The notes below the pieces were generated by a model. That model was not told the DNA's origin. It ran no database searches and worked only from the letters and a program-made list of their open reading frames with translations. Shown here one piece after another: positions 15,001 through 26,170 of a stretch of 51,904 bases of DNA (positions within the stretch are counted from its first letter, which is position 1; every line of letters begins with the position of its first letter). The DNA comes from Roseivirga sp. E12 (GTDB lineage: Bacteria; Bacteroidota; Bacteroidia; Cytophagales; Cyclobacteriaceae). The stretch is from NCBI RefSeq assembly GCF_017592825.1, contig NZ_JAGFMD010000014.1:1-51904 (forward strand), given 5' to 3'. Both the position numbers and the translations under genes were made by a program.

Positions 15001-18000
15001 AATGCTACTGGCATTCAAGTAACCGATCAATTGCCAAGTGGTTATACGCTAGGTACTGCTACTCCAAGCGTGGGAACTTACACTAGTGCTTCTGGTCTAT
15101 GGGATGTTGGAACATTAGCTAAAGATGCAAGCGCCACCCTAACGATAACTGCTACAGTTGGTGCAGCTGGGGACTTTACAAATACGGCTAGCATTACTGC
15201 CGCTACGGAGTACGACCCTAATGCGGGTAATAACACTGCCAGCGCGAGTATTGTAGCTCAGTCTGCCGACTTGGGCATCACTAAAACGGTTTCCAATGCA
15301 ACACCAAATGTTGATGAAGAAATCACATTCACCGTATCGCTTACCAACAATGGTCCTGATGCAGCTACCAATGTAGAGGTGACAGATGTACTGGCAAGTG
15401 GTTATGACTTTGTGAGTGCAACAACAGCCTTCGGAAGCTACAATGCATCTACAGGACTATGGGATGTTGGCGTAGTGAATAACAGTGAAACAGCTACACT
15501 TACGGTAGTTGCGAAAGTAAGAGCAACAGGCGATTACAATAATACCGCGACTATTTCTAGCAGTGATCAAGACGATCCGCAGCCTATCAACAATACACAA
15601 ACTGTTGAGGTAGATGCGCAGCAGGCTGACCTGACCATCACTAAGGTAATTGACAACACCACCCCTATTCCAGGTGAGCAAGTAGTTTACACGATTACAG
15701 TGACCAATAACGGTCCTGATGCCGCTACCAATGTAGAAGTGAGTGATAGACTGCCAAGCGGATATACTTTTGCGGCATTTACAACAAGCACAGGAACTTA
15801 TGATGCTACCACTGGAATTTGGACTGTCGGAACACTAGTTAACAGCTCAAGTGCAGTAATGACATTGAGAGCAACTGTACTTGCTACAGGTTCTCATCTA
15901 AACGTGGCGAGCATCAATGATGTAGATCAATACGATCCGGATGCATCGAATAATAGTGCAAGTCAAGGTGCCACAGTTCAGGAATCTGACCTTATAGTAA
16001 CCAAGGTGGTTGATAATTCAGCAGCGAATGTTGGAGAGAGTGTGGTATTTACCGTAACAATTGCGAACAACGGACCAGACGCAGCAACCAATATCGAATT
16101 GGAAGATCGTCTACCAAGCGGATACACATTTGTAAGTTCGACAGTTTCTCAAGGTACATACAATAGCACAACAGGTGAGTGGACGGTAGGCACAATTGCT
16201 TCGACAAGTTCAGCTACTCTGGATGTTGTAGGTACTGTTTTGGCGACTGGTGACTATGGTAACACAGCCACCATCAGTGAGATCGACCAGAACGATCCTG
16301 ACGACTCGAATAATACGGCAACAACCTTCGTGAATGCTCCAAGAGCTGATATCGGATTGTTGAAAGAGGTAAACATCTCTCGTCCAAATGTTGGTGACGA
16401 AGTAGAAATCACCGTAACGGTGGTTAACAACGGTCCTGACAATGCGAGTAATGTAGAAATCACTTATCTACTGCCTGATGGGCTAGAGTTTGTTTCTGAT
16501 AATCCTACGCAAGGTGCTTATACAGCAAGTAATGGACTTTGGGCGATCGGAGACATTCCGAATGGTGGTACAGAAACCATCACAATAACAGCTAAAGTAT
16601 TAGCTGATGGTTCTTATGAAAACAACTCATTGGTGACCGACCTTGTCGAGCATGATGAGGTGGAATCTAACGATGCGGCAGATGTGACCATCTTCCCTAC
16701 TCAAACTGATATTCTGGTAGAGAAAGCGGTTGACAATGGCGGACCAAATGTTGGTGAGAATGTAGTCTTCACCATCACGGTGACTAACAATGGACCTGAT
16801 GCAGCGACTGGTATTACACTAGAGGATGAATTGCCAAATGGCTACACCTTCCTGCTAGCCAATGCAAGTCAAGGTGGTTTCAACAATACCAATAGTGTTT
16901 GGACAGTTGGTAACCTTGTAAATGGTGCTTCGGCAACATTGCAGATCACTGCGCTTGTCAAGTCTGATGGAACATACACCAACACAGCATCACTATTGAA
17001 TGTAGATCAGTTTGATCCAGATTTGACTAACAACGAGGCAAGCTCTACGCCAAGACCTCAGCGTGCTGATGTAACTGTGAGTAAAACGGTGGACAATGCC
17101 AACCCTAACCCAGGTGATGTAATTACCTTCTTAGTGACAGCATTTAACATTGGTCCGGATGCAGCTTCAGACGTGCAAATCCAAGATCAATTGCCAAGTG
17201 GTTATAGCTTACAAAACGCATTTGCTTCGCAAGGGACCTTCGATCCTGTTACTCAGATTTGGAGCCTAGGTACACTTGGAGACGGAAGTAGCGCAGTACT
17301 CGTAATGAGCGTTGCGGTGAATGCTTCGGGTAACTTCGAAAACATTGCTTCGATCACTTCTTCGGATCAATTTGACCCTGATGCTACGAACAACAGCGGA
17401 AGCCAGTCAATTATTCTGCAAAAAGCGGATGTCGTTATCACGAAGACGATCGATAATGACAATCCAAATGTCGGTGATAGAGTGACCTTCACCATGACAG
17501 TTACCAACAACGGACCTGATGAAGCTACTAGCGTATTGGTTGACGACCTAGTTCCTGCTGGATATGATATTATAAGCAGTTCAGTAAGTCAAGGAGGCTA
17601 TAATGCCACTACAGGAATCTGGGGTATTGGTACTATTCCAAATGCTGGAACAGCCATCTTGAATGTAGTTGCAACCGTTACGAGTTCTTCGGCTTACAAC
17701 AACATTGCTAAGATCATTGAAGTGGATCAGTTAGATGAGAACGCTGCCAATGACGAAGCATCTCAGAGCATTACGCTACAACAGTCAGACTTAGGTGTAA
17801 CTAAAGTGGTAGACAATCCAACGGCTAATGTTGGTGACTTTGTGAACTTCACAGTAACAGTAACCAATAATGGACCTGATGCGGCAACAGGCGTAAGAGT
17901 ACTCGATCAAGTGCCTTCTGGGTACACCGTGATCAGTACCAATACAAATGGTAATGGCGTTTACAATGAGATCTCAGGCGAATGGATCATCGGAACAATC

Positions 18001-21000
18001 AACAATGGCGCAAGTGCAACATTCAATGTTCAAGCCAGAGTATTACTAGATGGTGAATTTGAGAATACAGCAGCTGTATCTGCTGTAGATCAGGTTGACA
18101 GTAACGGAACCAATGATTCTGCTTCTGCAACGGTGACCTCACCGAAAGTAGACATTGCCATTGCCAAAACGGTGGACAATGCAAATGCGAATGATGGCGA
18201 TCCGGTAGTCTTTACGGTAACCGTCACCAATATTGGACCAGACAATGCTGCTGCCTCAGGCATCGAGGTGGTGGATAAACTACCAAATGGTTATGACTTG
18301 GTGGGTACCCCTACTGTGAGTCAAGGTACTTATGATGCTACAACTGGACTATGGGTTGTTGGCGGACTTGCAAAAGATGCTTCCGCTACTCTCACGATCA
18401 ACGCGACAGTGAAGCTCACAGGAATATTCACCAATGTTGCTGAAGTAACCGATGCTGATCAGTTCGACCCTAATGTGGGTAATAACCTTGCTTCGGTAAG
18501 TGTAGGACTTCAAACATCTGACCTCATCATCACCAAAACGGTTAATGACGATGTACCGAATGTAGGTGATGAAATCACATTCACAATTCAAGTGAAAAAT
18601 GATGGACCTGATCCTGCTACTAGTGTCCAAGTGACGGATGCCATTCCTAATGGATTCTTCTTTGTAGAGGGTGTTACAGGAACAGGCAGCTACAACGGAA
18701 CAACAGGTATCTGGGACATAGGATCTATTCAAGTAGATGGTATCGTAACACTGGAGATTAAAGCGACTGTTAGATCTACAGGTAATTATATCAACACCGC
18801 AACTATTTCGAACTTAGATCAGGTTGATGCTGATATCACTTCGAACATCAGCACGGTTACGGTAGACCCTCAAATTGTTGACTTGAGTATTGTTAAGGTG
18901 GTTGATGTTGCCAACCCGAAAGTAGGTGACGATGTATTCTTCACGGTAACTGTAACAAACAACGGCCCTGATGCAGCCACGAATGTTCAAGCATCAGATG
19001 CCCTGCCTGCTGGTTACCAACTGGTAAATAGTTCGGCAAGCGTGGGAACCTACGATGAAGTAACAGGACTTTGGATGATCGGTGACCTTGTAGCATCTGC
19101 AAATGCAGTACTCAACATTAGAGCTACCGTATTGTCCAATGAAAACTTGGTGAACAATTCATCAATTGACTTTGCTGATCAATTCGATCCGGATCTAACC
19201 AATAACACAGCATCAGCTGGATCCGATGTTGCTTCGGCAGACATCAACATCCTGAAAGTGATTGACAATCCATTTGCCAATGTGGGTGAAAATGTAGTCT
19301 TCACTATCACGGCAAGCAATGACGGACCGGACCAAGCTTCAGGCTTGAATGTGACTGATAAGCTACCTAACGGATATCAACTGGTGAGCGCTGTTCCAAG
19401 TGTCGGAACGTACACAAGTACAACCGGTGTTTGGGCAGTAGGTACGCTAGACGATGGTGCACAAGCCACGCTTACTGTAACCGCAACAGTTCAGGGAGAT
19501 GGTGAGTACAATAACATGGCAGCGGTTACTTCTCTAGATCAATTCGATCCGGATGAAGCCAATAACCAGTCTGATGCCAATGTTGCTCCTCCACAAGTGG
19601 ATCTGGAAGTAATGGCGTCTGTTGATGAGTCTAATCCAAATGCAGGAGATCAAGTAACGTTTACTTTCACTGTTCAAAACAATGGACCAGATGACGGAAC
19701 AGGCGTTTCGATCGAAAGCCTATTACCGAGCGGATTTACATTTGTAAGCGCAGACCCTAGTAAAGGAACGTATGACAACACTACTGGTGAGTGGACAGTT
19801 GGTGACTTAGGCAATGGATCGCTTGAAGTGATTACCATTGTAGCGACAGTCAACAGTTCAGGAGATTTCACAACAACGGCTTCTGTTTCGGCTGCCGAGC
19901 AGTTCGATCCAAATACGAATAACAATAGCGCTTCTGCCGGAGTAACACTTCAGGGTGCTGATATCTCTGTGGTGAAAACAGTAGATGATGCTGAACCAAA
20001 TGTTGGTGACAATGTCAACTTCACGATCAACGTTTCTAACGCTGGTCCAAATGACGCAAGCAACCTAGATATCCTAGACCTATTGCCAAGCGGATATACA
20101 TTCGTAAGTGCCGACCCTAGCAAAGGATCGTACAACAACACGACAGGTGTCTGGAGCATTGGCACATTAAGTGGTGGCGGAAGTGAAAGCCTAGTAGTAA
20201 GAGCTCAAGTATTAAATACTGGCGACTATGAAAATACCGCATCTGTCAATGCAGTGGATCAGTTAGATCCGACAAGTACTAATAATACTTCGTCAGTCTC
20301 TGCTCCTCCTCAATTGGTTGACCTTGTTATCACGAAAGTGGTTGACAACGATACCCCAATTATCAATGAGGAAATTGTATTCACCATAACGGTGAGCAAC
20401 AATGGACCTGCCAGAGCAACAGGTGTTATAGTTGAGGATATTTTACCAAGCGGTTATACCCTCATTAGTAATAATGTAACGCCAGGCACATCATTCGATA
20501 GAGATACGGGCATCTTCACAGTAGGCAACTTGGTCAGCGGTGGCAATGCAGTATTGACATTAAGAGTGAGAACTAGCGAAACTGGACTTCACGATAATAC
20601 CGCGACTATCACAGCACTCGATCAATTCGACACTGATCAAACTAACAACAGTGCAGATAGACCAGTAACCATACAGCGCGCTGATATCAGTGTTACAAAA
20701 ACTGTTGACAATGCAGTGGCCAATGTTGGAGAGAATGTGACTTTCACTGTGACTGTAAGCAACGCAGGACCAGATGCTGCTTCGAGCCTTGTGGTGAATG
20801 ATCTTCTTCCAAGCGGATTCACACTAGTAAGCGAAAGTGCTGCATCAGGAACATACAACAGCACCACTGGCGTATGGACAATCGGTGCACTGGCAAACGG
20901 TGCTTCAACTACCTTAACCGTAACAGGTACAGTGCTTTCACTAGGAGACTACAATAATGTAGCTGCAGTAGTGAATTCCGATCAGGTAGATGATGACAAA

Positions 21001-24000
21001 ACGAATAATTCAGCTTCGATTGAAGTGGTACCACCTCAATCAGATTTGAGTATTTCTAAAGCTGTAAATGCAAACAATCCTAACGTAGGCGATCAAGTGA
21101 CATTTACTGTCCTTGTCACCAATAATGGTCCTGATCCTGCGAATGCTACCAATGTGGAAGTGACGGATCAGCTACCAAGCGGATATACCCTAGTCTCTAC
21201 TTCGGAAAGCCAGGGTAGCTATAACACTACTTCAGGTGTTTGGGATATTGGAACATTGGCGAATGGAGCTTCTGCAACATTTACGATGACAGCCACTGTC
21301 CTTGCAGCAGGAGACTTTACCAACACTGCTCAAATCACTAACTCAGATCAATTCGATCCGAACTTGGGTGACAACACGGCAAGTGCAAGTATTGTGGCTC
21401 AGAATGCAGACCTCAGCATGGCGAAGGCAGTGAGCAACAGCGATGCGAATGTTGGAGAGAATGTGATATTCACAGTAACACTTTCAAATGCTGGACCTGA
21501 TGCTGCGACCAATGTAACGGCTCTTGATAAGCTACCTTCTGGATATACCCTAGTGAGTGCAAGTGCTTCGCATGGAGCCTACAACGGTAGTACAGGGGTT
21601 TGGACAGTCGGTTCAATCGCCAATGGCGAAGATGCAGTACTGTCAATAACGGCAACTGTACTAGAGTCAGGTGAATTCACCAATACAGCTTCTGTAACAG
21701 CGGCAGATCAGGATGATCCAGATGATAGTAACAACTCTGCTAGTGCAGGAGTAACAGCGCTTAAATCTGATCTTGAGATTGTGAAAATTGTTAATCAGGC
21801 AACGCCAATTATCAATGAGCAAGTTGTCTTCACTGTAACGGTGACTAACAATGGCCCATCACCTGCTACTAATGTAGAAGTGACTGACAATGTGCCGAAT
21901 GGTTTCCTAGTGACCAGTACTACAACTAGTCAAGGAAGCTACAGTGCCGCAACAGGCATTTGGGAAGTTGGTGACCTAGCCAATGGCGGAAGCGCAGTTA
22001 TTAACTTCATTACTGAAGCACAGCCTACGGGTGATCATACCAACATTGCTACCATTACCGCTGCCGATCAGTTCGATACGGATGAGACCAACAACAGCTC
22101 GCAACAGAGTGTAGTAGTTCAAACGGCAGATGTTGGTGTAAGCAAAGTAGTGAGCGATGCCACAGCCAATGTGGGTGAAAGCGTAGTCTTTACCATCAAT
22201 GTATTCAATGCAGGACCAGATGCCGCCACTAGTCTTGAGGTACAAGACCTACTGCCTAGCGGTTATGAATTAGAAAACTCAACTGCCGAAAGCGGAACAT
22301 ATGTAGATGCGACAGGAGTTTGGACAATTGGAACACTTGCCGCGAATGATACGGTGACCTTGACCATTCAAGGTGAGGTATTATCAACCGGTGATATGAC
22401 CAATACGGTTTCCATTACCAATAGCGACCAGGTTGATCCGGATACCAGCAGCGATGAAGCTTCTGCTGAAGTAGTCTTCCCTACTGCTGACCTGGCGTTG
22501 ACCAAGTCTTCAGACATTACTCGTGCTGATATTGGTGAGGAAGTCAACTTCACAATCACCTTGACGAATAATGGACCAGATCAAGCCAATAACATTGAGG
22601 TCTCTGAGATTATTCCAAGCGGATTTATCCTAATCGGAACTGAAGCGAGTAAAGGTGATTACGATGCAGGCACCGGACTATGGACATTGAACTCAATGAC
22701 CTTGAATGAGCAGGCTACCTTGACGGTCAAAGTTCAGACTAAGGCTGAAGGCAGCTTCTCTAACACCGTTCGAGTAAACGATGTAGATGAGTTTGACGAC
22801 AATACAGCTAACAACAGTTCTACCGCGAGCATCTCTCCTCGATCCGCAGATCTAGAAGTAGTGAAAACTGTCGACAATGATATACCGAATATTGGCGAGG
22901 AAGTAACCTTTACCATTGCGCTGACCAATAACGGACCTGATGATGCAACAAATGTTGTGGTGACGGATCAGATACCTTCTGGTTATGAAATCGTGAGTAT
23001 CGCTGCGGATGCAGGTAGTTATGATGCTAGTCAATCGGCATGGATACTTGATGGTATCAACAATGGTCAAACGCTCAACCTACTCATCACTGCTAAAGTG
23101 CTTGAAGAAGGTGAGTATGACAATACCGCTACCATCAGTAGCCTAGATCAGAAAGACAGCAATGCTGATAATGATAGCAGTGAGGCAGAAGTGAACCCTC
23201 CTACTGTTGACATTGCTGTTACCAAGACCATCGACAATGATGAAGCCAATATTGGTGATGAGGTGAACTTCAGCATCCTTGTCAGGAACGTTGGTCAAGA
23301 TGGAGCATCAGGAATTATCATCTCTGATCTACTACCATCAGGTTATACCTTCGTAGATGGTTTCGCGAGTATCGGTACTTATGATTCCATCACTGGAGAA
23401 TGGCAAATCGATCAGCTGATCGAAGGTAGTAGTGCATTCCTACTTGTAAGAGCTACCGTCAATGGATCGGGAAGCTATACAAATACTGCTCGTTTGATTG
23501 CTGTAGACCAATTCGATGTGAACCCTAATAATGATCTATCGTCTGCGTTCACTAGCATCAAGCAGGCTGATGTAGGCTTGACCAAAACGGTTGACATCAC
23601 AAATCCAATCATTGGAGATGTGGTGAACTTCTTAGTGACCATGGTTAATACAGGTCCTGAAACAGCCTCTGGTATTGTAGTCAATGACCTATTACCTGAT
23701 GGCTATCGATTCATAGGATTTACCGCCATTGGCGACTATGATGAAACACTGGGAGTTTGGAGTGTGGATACGCTTAGACTCAATCAGGTGGCTACGCTAT
23801 CGATCCGAGCCGAAGTATTGCCTACAGGCAACTACCTCAACATCGCAAGTATTCAGAACATTGATCAAACGGATTTGAATTCAGCCAATGACGAGGCCTT
23901 CGCTAAGATTCTACCAGACATTTCAGATCTGCAAATCGAAAAATCGGTGAGCAATGCTCGTCCTGAGTTGAATGAGACCATCACCTTCTTTGTGACAGTG

Positions 24001-25233
24001 GGTAACAACGGACCAAGCCCAGCAACGAATATTGAAGTGCTGGAAGAGGTGCCAGATGGATATACCGTAGTGAGCATTGCAGCGGGTGCAGGTACTTATG
24101 ACACCAATACCAATATTTGGAGCATACCGACATTGGGTGTAGATGAGACAGCAACATTGGGTATTACCGTTACCGTCAACCGAGCGGGTGAATACCTCAA
24201 TGAGGTGTCCATCCTGGGAGCCGATCAGTTTGATCCAGACCTGTCTAACAACACAGCGTCTAAACGAATCACCTTGCCAAGGGCTGATCTTTCAGTAATC
24301 AAATCGATTAGCGATGACGATCCTGAAAGTGGAGGTCAAGTGATCTTCACCATAGTAGTGAATAATGCTGGACCTAACCCTGGAACAAATGTGGTGGTCA
24401 CCGAATCACTGCCTTCTGGTTATCAGTTTGTAAGTGCAACGACAACGACTGGCACCTACGATGAAGTGGCTGGGACCTGGAACATTGGTATCCTAGTCAT
24501 CGATCAAACAGAGACACTAGTCATTGTTGCCAACGTATTGGATGATGGTGATCATACTAACTCTGTATCTGTCATAGGTACTGAGGTAGACCCTGATGAA
24601 ACCAATAATGTTAGCACGGTAGAGTTGACCTTTAATAACCCACCAATTGCAGAAGATGATGAGGTGACTATGCTTCAAAATACATCCTTAGACAATGGAA
24701 CGGTAATTTTCAATGACACTGAGGCAGACGGAGATCAGTTGACTTACTCACTTGTTAATGGAGGTTCAGCTTCAGAGCGAGGCACCCTAGTCTTCAATGC
24801 GGATGGTTCTTATACTTATACACCAACGCCTGACTTCTTTGGAGTGGTGACATTCACTTACCAAGTTTGTGACAATGGTATTCCTGTCAAATGTGATACG
24901 GCAGTGGTGACCATTACTGTACTTGAGAACTCGGATGTAATTCCTGGTCAGGGTATCTCTCCTAACAACGATGGTATGGGAGATGAAACATGGTTTATTG
25001 AGGGTATTGATAAATTCCCTGATAATAATGTCAAGATCTTCAACCGTTGGGGTAACAAGGTCTGGGAAGCTGATGGCTATAACAATACTACCAATGCATG
25101 GAATGGTGATGCTATTGTAGGATTGTTCATCAATAAAGATGGAGAGCGACTACCGGATGGTACCTACTTCTACGTAGTCGATTTGGGCAATGGCACGAAG
25201 CCGTTGAGTGGATTTATAGTCATAAAACGATAA
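1..25233 (+). CDS. Giant DUF11-repeat surface adhesin with T9SS type B sorting domain (5' partial)
   Basis: The frame is open from base 1 to the TAA at 25231-25233, so 8410 residues are visible and the true start lies upstream; the first in-frame start-like codon (TTG at 82) falls inside a repeat. The visible protein, roughly 0.85 MDa by estimate, is 68 complete DUF11-type Ig-like domains of about 120 residues, preceded by the tail of another. Each has a TK.VDN..PNVGD opening, a central [17 protein letters not shown] segment, a single Trp in a GVWTVG motif, and a DQFDPD..NN ending. A cadherin-like domain follows (residues about 8212-8310), with the only two cysteines I noticed. Residues about 8311-8410 form the gliding-motility/T9SS type B C-terminal domain: [28 protein letters not shown] and a C-terminal GFIVIKR. 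Family knowledge predicts Sec export, T9SS secretion and surface attachment. The partner gene PorP/SprF lies 13 bases downstream. An adhesin or gliding role like SprB is inferred. Confidence 0.95.
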   Translation, partial: FTNTATVSASDVFDTDGTDNAASASVTLQSSDINITKTVDNPTANVGENVVFTVTATNTGSDNATGLSITDQLPSGYTFVSATESTGTYNSGSGVWTIGALNNAASATLTITATVLSTGDYGNTASVTALDQLDPDNSDDSATTAVNPPRADLELTKVVNNSNPNVGDVITFTVSVTNNGPSTSSATGVEITDLLPSGYTLGTATPSTGTYVSGTGIWTVGTIAKDATETLTITATVLAAGNFTNTATVTGADQFDPDAGNNTATASIVALSSDLSLTKAVSNATPNVGDDITFTLTMGNAGPDVATNVAVTDLLPSGYTFVSSNTTFGTYSASTGLWDIGTVSTTQAPVLTIVAKVLATGTYDNTASITGSDQDDPTSGNNTSTTAVTAQKADLSITKLQNTSTPIPGAQITYTVTVTNNGPNDATNVLVSDRLPSGLTFVSSTESAGTYNSGTGVWTVGSLSNSSSAVLTLTGTVLTTGSTTNVANIDSADQFDTDNSNNSASQTYTLQQSDISITKVVDNASANVGSNVTFTVTASNAGPDNATNLVVNDLLPSGYTFVSHVASQGTYVSGTGVWTVGTVNNAANATLTVVGTVLATGDYGNTASVGSLDQQDNTSTNDQATSTVTPPRVDISMAKVVDRERVNTGDAVTFTLTVKNNSTTTDATGITVTDLLPSGYTYTGDTPSQGAYVSGTGVWTVGSLAKNTTATLAITATVNGAGDFTNTATVTAVDQFDTDTTNDAATASTTKQSADIAIAKTVSDAAPQVGDQVTFTITATHTGDDAATGVTITDALPTGYTFVSASTLTGSYSSGTGVWTVGSIEVNSSVTLTITATVLSTGTYNNTATLTTIDQADSNAGNDSATATVVTQFADLNMTKTVDNASPIPGADVIFTVTVLNQGGGQATNVTITDQLPSGYTFVSASTSQGSYLSDTGVWTVGTLANGASASLTLRATVKSSGVYNNTASVTTSDQFDSDGTDNSASQSVTVQNSDINLAKSVDNATANVGQNVVFTVTAINQGPNDATNVIIKDQLPAGYTFVSSSTATGSYSNATGLWTLGSLTNGATATLDITATVVNVDNNTNTASVQSLDQLDPDATDDSATATVTPPIAELGITKTVDVVTTTPGDPVVFTVTVTSGGASTADATNVTVTDLLPTGYTYTGDTPSQGTYTSGTGVWDIGTITNGGSVTLTINATVTAVANYTNVASITASDQFDPNGGNNTASVSPTVQSIDLQMTKTVDNATQDVGESVIFTVSLLNNGPDLATNVVANDLLPSGYTLVSSTVSHGTYVSGTGVWTVGSLANAETATLTLRTTINSTGVYTNTASVTSADQTDSNGANDSDNAVSAPLLSEVGVTKVVDNSTPLPGGTVEFTIVATNSGTATANGVQITDVLPSGYTFVSTPTITAGTYTNTSGLWDVGNIAAVGSQTLVIRATVNTAGTYTNTATITRNNTFDTNAANNTASESVTMQQSDLSVTKVVDNATTNVGQNATFTITVSNAGPSNATNVNILDLLPSGYTFSSATPSQGTYTSGTGVWAAGTINNGNNATLDIVATVLSTGTYTNTASVQSLDQFDGTSTNDSASESVDPANIDLALTKSVSPAGANVGDQVTFTVLLENNGPDGATGISVTDLLPAGYAFVSATADQGTYASGTGIWTVGSLANGVAKSLEIVATLNAAGALTNTATVSAVAEFDTNTANNTATAAAFIESSDISVAKSVDNLTPNIGESVIFTVVVNNSGPDPADNLIVTDLLPSGFTYASHTVDRGSYVSGTGVWSIGTLNDAGTATLRVTATVLSTGSYANTASVTSLDQNDPDATDDTSTITVVPMVADLNVTKSVDNATPNIGDDVIFTVNVLNQGTGAATGVQVTDLLPSGYTLVSAVTSQGSYVSSTGLWTVGGIANGSTATLTLRATVLATGNYTNTATVTASDQFDGDATDNSDTALVTLETSDIAITKTVDNATANVGENVTFTVTVNNTGADNATNLSINEALPSGYAFLSATASVGTYSSGAGVWTIGSLNNAASATLTITATVLSTGDFTNTASVKDLDQQDPDNTDDSASETVTAPVMDLELVKTVSNSSPNVSDLITFTVTLTNNGPTAGSASGIEVVDVLPSGYTFSSATPSVGTYTNGTGLWTVGSLAKDASATLVITATVLSTGDFANTAAITAADQFDPNTGNNTSTATIVTQSADLALVKTVDSATPNVDDEVTFTLTLSNAGPDLATNVAITDILPNGYQFVSSNTAFGNYSATTGLWTVGNVTTAQSPVLTIRAKVLPTGTYNNTASISASDQDDPTTSNNSSTANVDAQISDLSITKMLNDNNPIPGATVVYTITVTNDGPDAATSVEVSDRLPSGIAFASFTASTGTYDANTGIWTVGGLVNSSSAVLTLTGTVQTTGNFTNVANINSADQFDSDNSNNSASQGLTLQEADIAVTVAVDNASANVGENVTFTVTVNNNGGDDATNLVIDNLLPSGYTLVSQSPATGSYNATTGVWTVGNLANGGSTTLTVVATVNASGDYGNTASLSSLDQVDDNSTNDQDTETVTPPRVDISVAKTVDQDRVNTGDEITFVITATNNDGSEDASGVVITDLLPDGYTITGSTPSQGTYVSGTGVWTVGNLASNSIATLAITATVNATGNFENTATVTAADQFDPDTDNNTSSVSTEKQVADIAVTKVVDDAAPQIGDQIKFTITATHTGTDDATGVTITDAIPSGYDVVGSTTVNGSFNSGTGIWTVGTIPANTAVSLEIMVTVKSTGVYNNTASLSTIDQADGDNGNDSATANVVPQVADINLTKTVDNAAPIAGDDVIFTVTAMNQGTGEATNVEITDQLPSGYSLVSFSTSQGTYTTSTGVWTVGTLANGGSASLTIRARVLSTGDYNNTASVTASDQFDNDATDNTASRSVTVQSSDISITKVVDNASANVGENVVFTVTASNAGPDAATNLEVRDDLPAGYTFVSSSTANGSFSNATDIWTIGTLASGASATLTITATVASVDDNVNTASVAELDQLDPDSSNDNASATVTPPVADLSITKGVNTTTPTVGEEVTFTLTVQSEASSTADATNVEVTDVLPDGYTFVSASTASGTYDNTTGAWAVGTVANGANATLTINATVNATGDLTNIARITASDQFDPDQGNNTATVSTNSQAIDLAVTITPDVTTQDVDGEVTFQITLTNNGPDAATGVIANNILPDGFTFVSANQDFGTYNETTGTWNIGALANGATANLTVVGKVLSTGNYTNTISVVSANQTDLDNTNDEASTTITALLSDVSITKVVSNATPVPGEAIEFTVTASNAGPNSAREVQVTDVLPSGYTFVNATRTKGTYDNTTGIWNIGTIGNGTTQTLIIRATVNATGDYLNTATSTRNSTFDTDASNDSATATVTVQEADVSVTKIVSNNIANVGENVTFTVTASNAGPDTATNVEIVDKLPTGFAFVSAAPSQGTYNATSGVWTLGTLNNSSSATITIIATVQSTGVYENVASVQRVDQNDTDNTNDSATATVTPPNADLAVTKVIDDASPNVGDNVTFTVTVTNNGPDQATDIVVTDQLPSGFTLVNATESQGAYVSGTGIWTVGSLTNGSVATLEVLATVNVTGDRTNTASITSVNEFDPETANNTASVSSGIQNSDLSVSKSASDLTPNVGDEITFTVTVNNAGPDAASNITITDQLPSGFTFVSATPSRGTYDNSTGLWSFASLNNAGVATLVVKATALSTGSFVNTATITAADQNDTDNTNNSASVTLDPMIADLAITKAVDNANPVPGDDVIFTINLTNDGPDAATGITVTDQIPSGFAIVSAVASQGTYTSSTGAWTISSLANTATATLTIRTTVQSTGDFANTATVTASDQFDDDNTNNTASSAVTLQSSDINVTKAVDNDDANVGETVTFTVTVTNDGTDRATGLTILDQLPSGYNLISANPSAGSYVSATGIWTIGQLTNGSTATLTMSASVLSSGDYTNSASVNTLDQIDPNSANDSASAVVTPPRADLAITKTVDNTSPNVGDVITFTVSVINNGPSTSAATGIEVTDLIPSGYTLVTPTASQGAYDSNSGIWTLGSLANAATATLTMTATVNESGDFTNTARISASDVFDPNEGDNTASASILAQASDLEVTKSVSNAMPNVGENVTFTINLSNLGPDPATGVQVTDQIPSGYDFVSATTNFGSYADNTGLWTLGSIANTQTATLTIVATVTETVNYDNTATITAVDQDDPEEANNEATVEVTAQFADLSVSKTVDNASPVPGEDVIFTITAANQGPNTATNIEITDQLPSGYVLVSSNASIGTYSSTTGIWSIGSIGSSGSAVLTIRATVQASGDYTNTASVTASDQFDVDSSDNQASTSVTVQTSDIVITKTVDNDDANVGENVVFTVTVTNNGPNTATGLAVTDQLPSGYTFVSATSNQGTFTSATGNWNIGTLPNAGVVTLEVTATVLATGDYTNTATVSSLDQVDPDNTSDTASGTVTPPRADLNLTKVVDANNPNVGDQVTFTVTLTNNGPSTAAATGIEVTDQLPSGYALTNATTTPGTSYNNVNGVWTVGDLANGEMVVLTIEATVKENGDFTNTASVTASDVFDPNEGDNTASASIVAQSADLSLTKTTNDATPNVGDDVTFTISVNNLGPDAATGVVVTDQLPSGYDFVSANTSFGSYNNATGLWTIGSVGNGTTATINLIAKVKSTGDYDNTATITASDQDDPDSDNDDATVNITAQFADLNISKAVDNASPVPGEDVIFTVTLLNEGPNAATNIEVTDQVPDGYSIVSTTASVGTYVSSTGVWSLSSLGSNASATLVIRATVQSAGIFTNTATVTASDVFDTDNTDNSASASVTLQTSDISITKSVSNASANVGDEVTFTIVATNDGPNEATGLVIEDLIPSGYDLISAISTKGSYNSGSGLWTVGSLNNAATATLTVVATVKASGDYANTAAVNALDQNDPDNANDQATATVDPPRADLELTKTVSATDPNVGDVITFIVTLTNNGPSTSNATGIQVTDQLPSGYTLGTATPSVGTYTSASGLWDVGTLAKDASATLTITATVGAAGDFTNTASITAATEYDPNAGNNTASASIVAQSADLGITKTVSNATPNVDEEITFTVSLTNNGPDAATNVEVTDVLASGYDFVSATTAFGSYNASTGLWDVGVVNNSETATLTVVAKVRATGDYNNTATISSSDQDDPQPINNTQTVEVDAQQADLTITKVIDNTTPIPGEQVVYTITVTNNGPDAATNVEVSDRLPSGYTFAAFTTSTGTYDATTGIWTVGTLVNSSSAVMTLRATVLATGSHLNVASINDVDQYDPDASNNSASQGATVQESDLIVTKVVDNSAANVGESVVFTVTIANNGPDAATNIELEDRLPSGYTFVSSTVSQGTYNSTTGEWTVGTIASTSSATLDVVGTVLATGDYGNTATISEIDQNDPDDSNNTATTFVNAPRADIGLLKEVNISRPNVGDEVEITVTVVNNGPDNASNVEITYLLPDGLEFVSDNPTQGAYTASNGLWAIGDIPNGGTETITITAKVLADGSYENNSLVTDLVEHDEVESNDAADVTIFPTQTDILVEKAVDNGGPNVGENVVFTITVTNNGPDAATGITLEDELPNGYTFLLANASQGGFNNTNSVWTVGNLVNGASATLQITALVKSDGTYTNTASLLNVDQFDPDLTNNEASSTPRPQRADVTVSKTVDNANPNPGDVITFLVTAFNIGPDAASDVQIQDQLPSGYSLQNAFASQGTFDPVTQIWSLGTLGDGSSAVLVMSVAVNASGNFENIASITSSDQFDPDATNNSGSQSIILQKADVVITKTIDNDNPNVGDRVTFTMTVTNNGPDEATSVLVDDLVPAGYDIISSSVSQGGYNATTGIWGIGTIPNAGTAILNVVATVTSSSAYNNIAKIIEVDQLDENAANDEASQSITLQQSDLGVTKVVDNPTANVGDFVNFTVTVTNNGPDAATGVRVLDQVPSGYTVISTNTNGNGVYNEISGEWIIGTINNGASATFNVQARVLLDGEFENTAAVSAVDQVDSNGTNDSASATVTSPKVDIAIAKTVDNANANDGDPVVFTVTVTNIGPDNAAASGIEVVDKLPNGYDLVGTPTVSQGTYDATTGLWVVGGLAKDASATLTINATVKLTGIFTNVAEVTDADQFDPNVGNNLASVSVGLQTSDLIITKTVNDDVPNVGDEITFTIQVKNDGPDPATSVQVTDAIPNGFFFVEGVTGTGSYNGTTGIWDIGSIQVDGIVTLEIKATVRSTGNYINTATISNLDQVDADITSNISTVTVDPQIVDLSIVKVVDVANPKVGDDVFFTVTVTNNGPDAATNVQASDALPAGYQLVNSSASVGTYDEVTGLWMIGDLVASANAVLNIRATVLSNENLVNNSSIDFADQFDPDLTNNTASAGSDVASADINILKVIDNPFANVGENVVFTITASNDGPDQASGLNVTDKLPNGYQLVSAVPSVGTYTSTTGVWAVGTLDDGAQATLTVTATVQGDGEYNNMAAVTSLDQFDPDEANNQSDANVAPPQVDLEVMASVDESNPNAGDQVTFTFTVQNNGPDDGTGVSIESLLPSGFTFVSADPSKGTYDNTTGEWTVGDLGNGSLEVITIVATVNSSGDFTTTASVSAAEQFDPNTNNNSASAGVTLQGADISVVKTVDDAEPNVGDNVNFTINVSNAGPNDASNLDILDLLPSGYTFVSADPSKGSYNNTTGVWSIGTLSGGGSESLVVRAQVLNTGDYENTASVNAVDQLDPTSTNNTSSVSAPPQLVDLVITKVVDNDTPIINEEIVFTITVSNNGPARATGVIVEDILPSGYTLISNNVTPGTSFDRDTGIFTVGNLVSGGNAVLTLRVRTSETGLHDNTATITALDQFDTDQTNNSADRPVTIQRADISVTKTVDNAVANVGENVTFTVTVSNAGPDAASSLVVNDLLPSGFTLVSESAASGTYNSTTGVWTIGALANGASTTLTVTGTVLSLGDYNNVAAVVNSDQVDDDKTNNSASIEVVPPQSDLSISKAVNANNPNVGDQVTFTVLVTNNGPDPANATNVEVTDQLPSGYTLVSTSESQGSYNTTSGVWDIGTLANGASATFTMTATVLAAGDFTNTAQITNSDQFDPNLGDNTASASIVAQNADLSMAKAVSNSDANVGENVIFTVTLSNAGPDAATNVTALDKLPSGYTLVSASASHGAYNGSTGVWTVGSIANGEDAVLSITATVLESGEFTNTASVTAADQDDPDDSNNSASAGVTALKSDLEIVKIVNQATPIINEQVVFTVTVTNNGPSPATNVEVTDNVPNGFLVTSTTTSQGSYSAATGIWEVGDLANGGSAVINFITEAQPTGDHTNIATITAADQFDTDETNNSSQQSVVVQTADVGVSKVVSDATANVGESVVFTINVFNAGPDAATSLEVQDLLPSGYELENSTAESGTYVDATGVWTIGTLAANDTVTLTIQGEVLSTGDMTNTVSITNSDQVDPDTSSDEASAEVVFPTADLALTKSSDITRADIGEEVNFTITLTNNGPDQANNIEVSEIIPSGFILIGTEASKGDYDAGTGLWTLNSMTLNEQATLTVKVQTKAEGSFSNTVRVNDVDEFDDNTANNSSTASISPRSADLEVVKTVDNDIPNIGEEVTFTIALTNNGPDDATNVVVTDQIPSGYEIVSIAADAGSYDASQSAWILDGINNGQTLNLLITAKVLEEGEYDNTATISSLDQKDSNADNDSSEAEVNPPTVDIAVTKTIDNDEANIGDEVNFSILVRNVGQDGASGIIISDLLPSGYTFVDGFASIGTYDSITGEWQIDQLIEGSSAFLLVRATVNGSGSYTNTARLIAVDQFDVNPNNDLSSAFTSIKQADVGLTKTVDITNPIIGDVVNFLVTMVNTGPETASGIVVNDLLPDGYRFIGFTAIGDYDETLGVWSVDTLRLNQVATLSIRAEVLPTGNYLNIASIQNIDQTDLNSANDEAFAKILPDISDLQIEKSVSNARPELNETITFFVTVGNNGPSPATNIEVLEEVPDGYTVVSIAAGAGTYDTNTNIWSIPTLGVDETATLGITVTVNRAGEYLNEVSILGADQFDPDLSNNTASKRITLPRADLSVIKSISDDDPESGGQVIFTIVVNNAGPNPGTNVVVTESLPSGYQFVSATTTTGTYDEVAGTWNIGILVIDQTETLVIVANVLDDGDHTNSVSVIGTEVDPDETNNVSTVELTFNNPPIAEDDEVTMLQNTSLDNGTVIFNDTEADGDQLTYSLVNGGSASERGTLVFNADGSYTYTPTPDFFGVVTFTYQVCDNGIPVKCDTAVVTITVLENSDVIPGQGISPNNDGMGDETWFIEGIDKFPDNNVKIFNRWGNKVWEADGYNNTTNAWNGDAIVGLFINKDGERLPDGTYFYVVDLGNGTKPLSGFIVIKR
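88..5865 (+). repeat. 16-domain DUF11 superrepeat, copy 1
   Basis: This covers DUF11 units 1-16 of the giant protein, about 1926 codons. Unit by unit it matches the next 5775 bases in the same order. Order-specific markers are shared: unit 4 with 20 ([23 protein letters not shown]), 6 with 22 (RVNTGD), 7 with 23 (DAAPQ.GDQ, ATHTG), 10 with 26 (STADATNV), 12 with 28 (RN.TFDT) and 14 with 30 (EFD..TANNT). Within the block the units fall into four A-B-C-D quartets: A units usually end in PP, several B units carry a two-residue insertion, and D units carry P.PG and usually end in a VTLQ-like string. Confidence 0.85.
5866..11640 (+). repeat. 16-domain DUF11 superrepeat, copy 2
   Basis: This covers units 17-32, the second tandem copy of the 16-domain block, only three bases shorter than the first. 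Protein identity between matching units is clearly higher than between neighbouring units. Codons are often different, so the nucleotide copies have drifted at synonymous sites. An exact 24-base match survives between units 1 and 17 around the sequence encoding TANVGENV. Confidence 0.85.
11641..15981 (+). repeat. Three tandem four-domain DUF11 modules (units 33-44)
   Basis: Units 33-36 (11641-13086), 37-40 (13087-14535) and 41-44 (14536-15981) are three successive A-B-C-D modules of 1446, 1449 and 1446 bases. Signatures recur every four domains: A starts (S/T)SDI..TK.V.N..ANVG and ends in PPRADL; B carries the insertion NNGPST(S/A).ATGI.VTD; C has a TGLW with DQDDP in two of the three copies and ends TAQ or DAQ; D has P(V/I)PG. 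Units 33 and 34 also resemble units 1/17 and 2/18, so these modules look like expansions of the first quartet of the 16-domain block. Confidence 0.8.
15982..24633 (+). repeat. Membrane-proximal DUF11 units 45-68, more diverged
   Basis: Twenty-four further DUF11 units, averaging about 360 bases. The four-domain rhythm continues (A units at 45, 50, 54, 58 and 62 end in AP, SP, PP, PP and FP), but its phase shifts by one because an extra D-like unit is present at 17422-17781 (unit 49 directly after D unit 48; both end in a ..LQ string). The rhythm blurs after about unit 63. The last units, nearest the sorting domain, are the most diverged, with changed openings such as RPELNE and DPESGG. Confidence 0.7.
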
Positions 25234-25246
25234 ATAGATACTGAAC

Positions 25247-26167
25247 ATGAAAATGATAAGAAACATATCACTTGCTCTGATTCTGACAGTATTTGGTCAA
25301 GTAGCCATGGCCCAGCAACAGGTCATGTTTACACAATACATGTTTAATGGCCTGGCCATTAACCCTGCCTATGCCGGTAGCCACGATAATATCACGGCTA
25401 CCTTCCTGGCAAGGGAACAATGGGTGGGGCTCGAAGGAGCACCTGCTAGCCAGACCTTCAGTATCCACTCTCCTTTCAATGCCAGTGGGAGCGCCAATGT
25501 AGGAGCACTGCTGATCCATGACAACATTGGAGTAACGGACCAGACTACCGCTTACTTGGCTTTTGCCTATAGAATTAGGTTTAGCGGTTCCGCTCGTTTG
25601 GCTTTTGGGCTGCAGGGAGGGCTGAGCAATTATAACTCTAAGCTGAGTCGAATCAGTACTTCAGACCCGGCTTTCGGTCAGGGAGACATCAATATAAATC
25701 GTCCCAATTTTGGTGCAGGGTTATATTTTAACTCCAATCGCTTCTTTGCTGGTGTATCAGTACCTCAGCTTGTTAGAAGTAAACTGGACGTAAACAATAG
25801 TGATTCCGACTCTAGATTGGAGCGCCACTATTTTGGCTATACGGGTTATGTTTTTGATATCTCCAGAGACTTAAAATTCAAGCCCAATCTATTGATTAAG
25901 TATGTGGAGAATGCTCCGGTGGAATTCGACATCAATGCCAATTTCTTAATCAAGGATATCATATGGGCAGGGCTCTCCTATCGTTCATTCGATTCCTTTG
26001 ATGCGCTAGTACAAGTCCAAATTTCTAAGCAATTTCAGTTCGGTTATGCCTATGATTTTGCCACCACTACAGACCTAAGAAGGGTGAATGCAGGCTCGCA
26101 TGAACTTATGATTCAGTACAGGTTTGTATTCGGAAAGAAAAAGATCATTTCACCAAGATACTTTTAA
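25247..26167 (+). CDS. Type IX secretion system membrane protein, PorP/SprF family
   Basis: A 306-residue protein with a Sec signal peptide (cleavage likely after AMA, residue 22). The family signature QYMFN..A.NPAYAGS stands just behind it, followed by REQW.G..GAP.....S.H.P. The remainder is beta-barrel-like, rich in alternating aromatic and polar residues (FGAGLYFNSNRFFAGVSVP), and ends in an aromatic residue (SPRYF). PorP/SprF proteins are outer-membrane partners needed for secretion or surface attachment of T9SS cargo with type B C-terminal domains. The position 13 bases downstream of such a cargo gene, as for SprB-SprF, strongly suggests it serves the giant adhesin. ATG 25247 is used; an in-frame ATG at 25253 is possible. 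Confidence 0.93.
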   Translation: MKMIRNISLALILTVFGQVAMAQQQVMFTQYMFNGLAINPAYAGSHDNITATFLAREQWVGLEGAPASQTFSIHSPFNASGSANVGALLIHDNIGVTDQTTAYLAFAYRIRFSGSARLAFGLQGGLSNYNSKLSRISTSDPAFGQGDININRPNFGAGLYFNSNRFFAGVSVPQLVRSKLDVNNSDSDSRLERHYFGYTGYVFDISRDLKFKPNLLIKYVENAPVEFDINANFLIKDIIWAGLSYRSFDSFDALVQVQISKQFQFGYAYDFATTTDLRRVNAGSHELMIQYRFVFGKKKIISPRYF

Positions 26168-26170
26168 GCA

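Noticed and set aside
18349-18732. 127-residue open frame antisense to the giant gene, and dozens of similar 60-120 residue antisense frames
   Set aside because: They recur because the repeats recur, have no signal peptide, family motif or upstream signals, and their composition mirrors the complement of the repeat codons.
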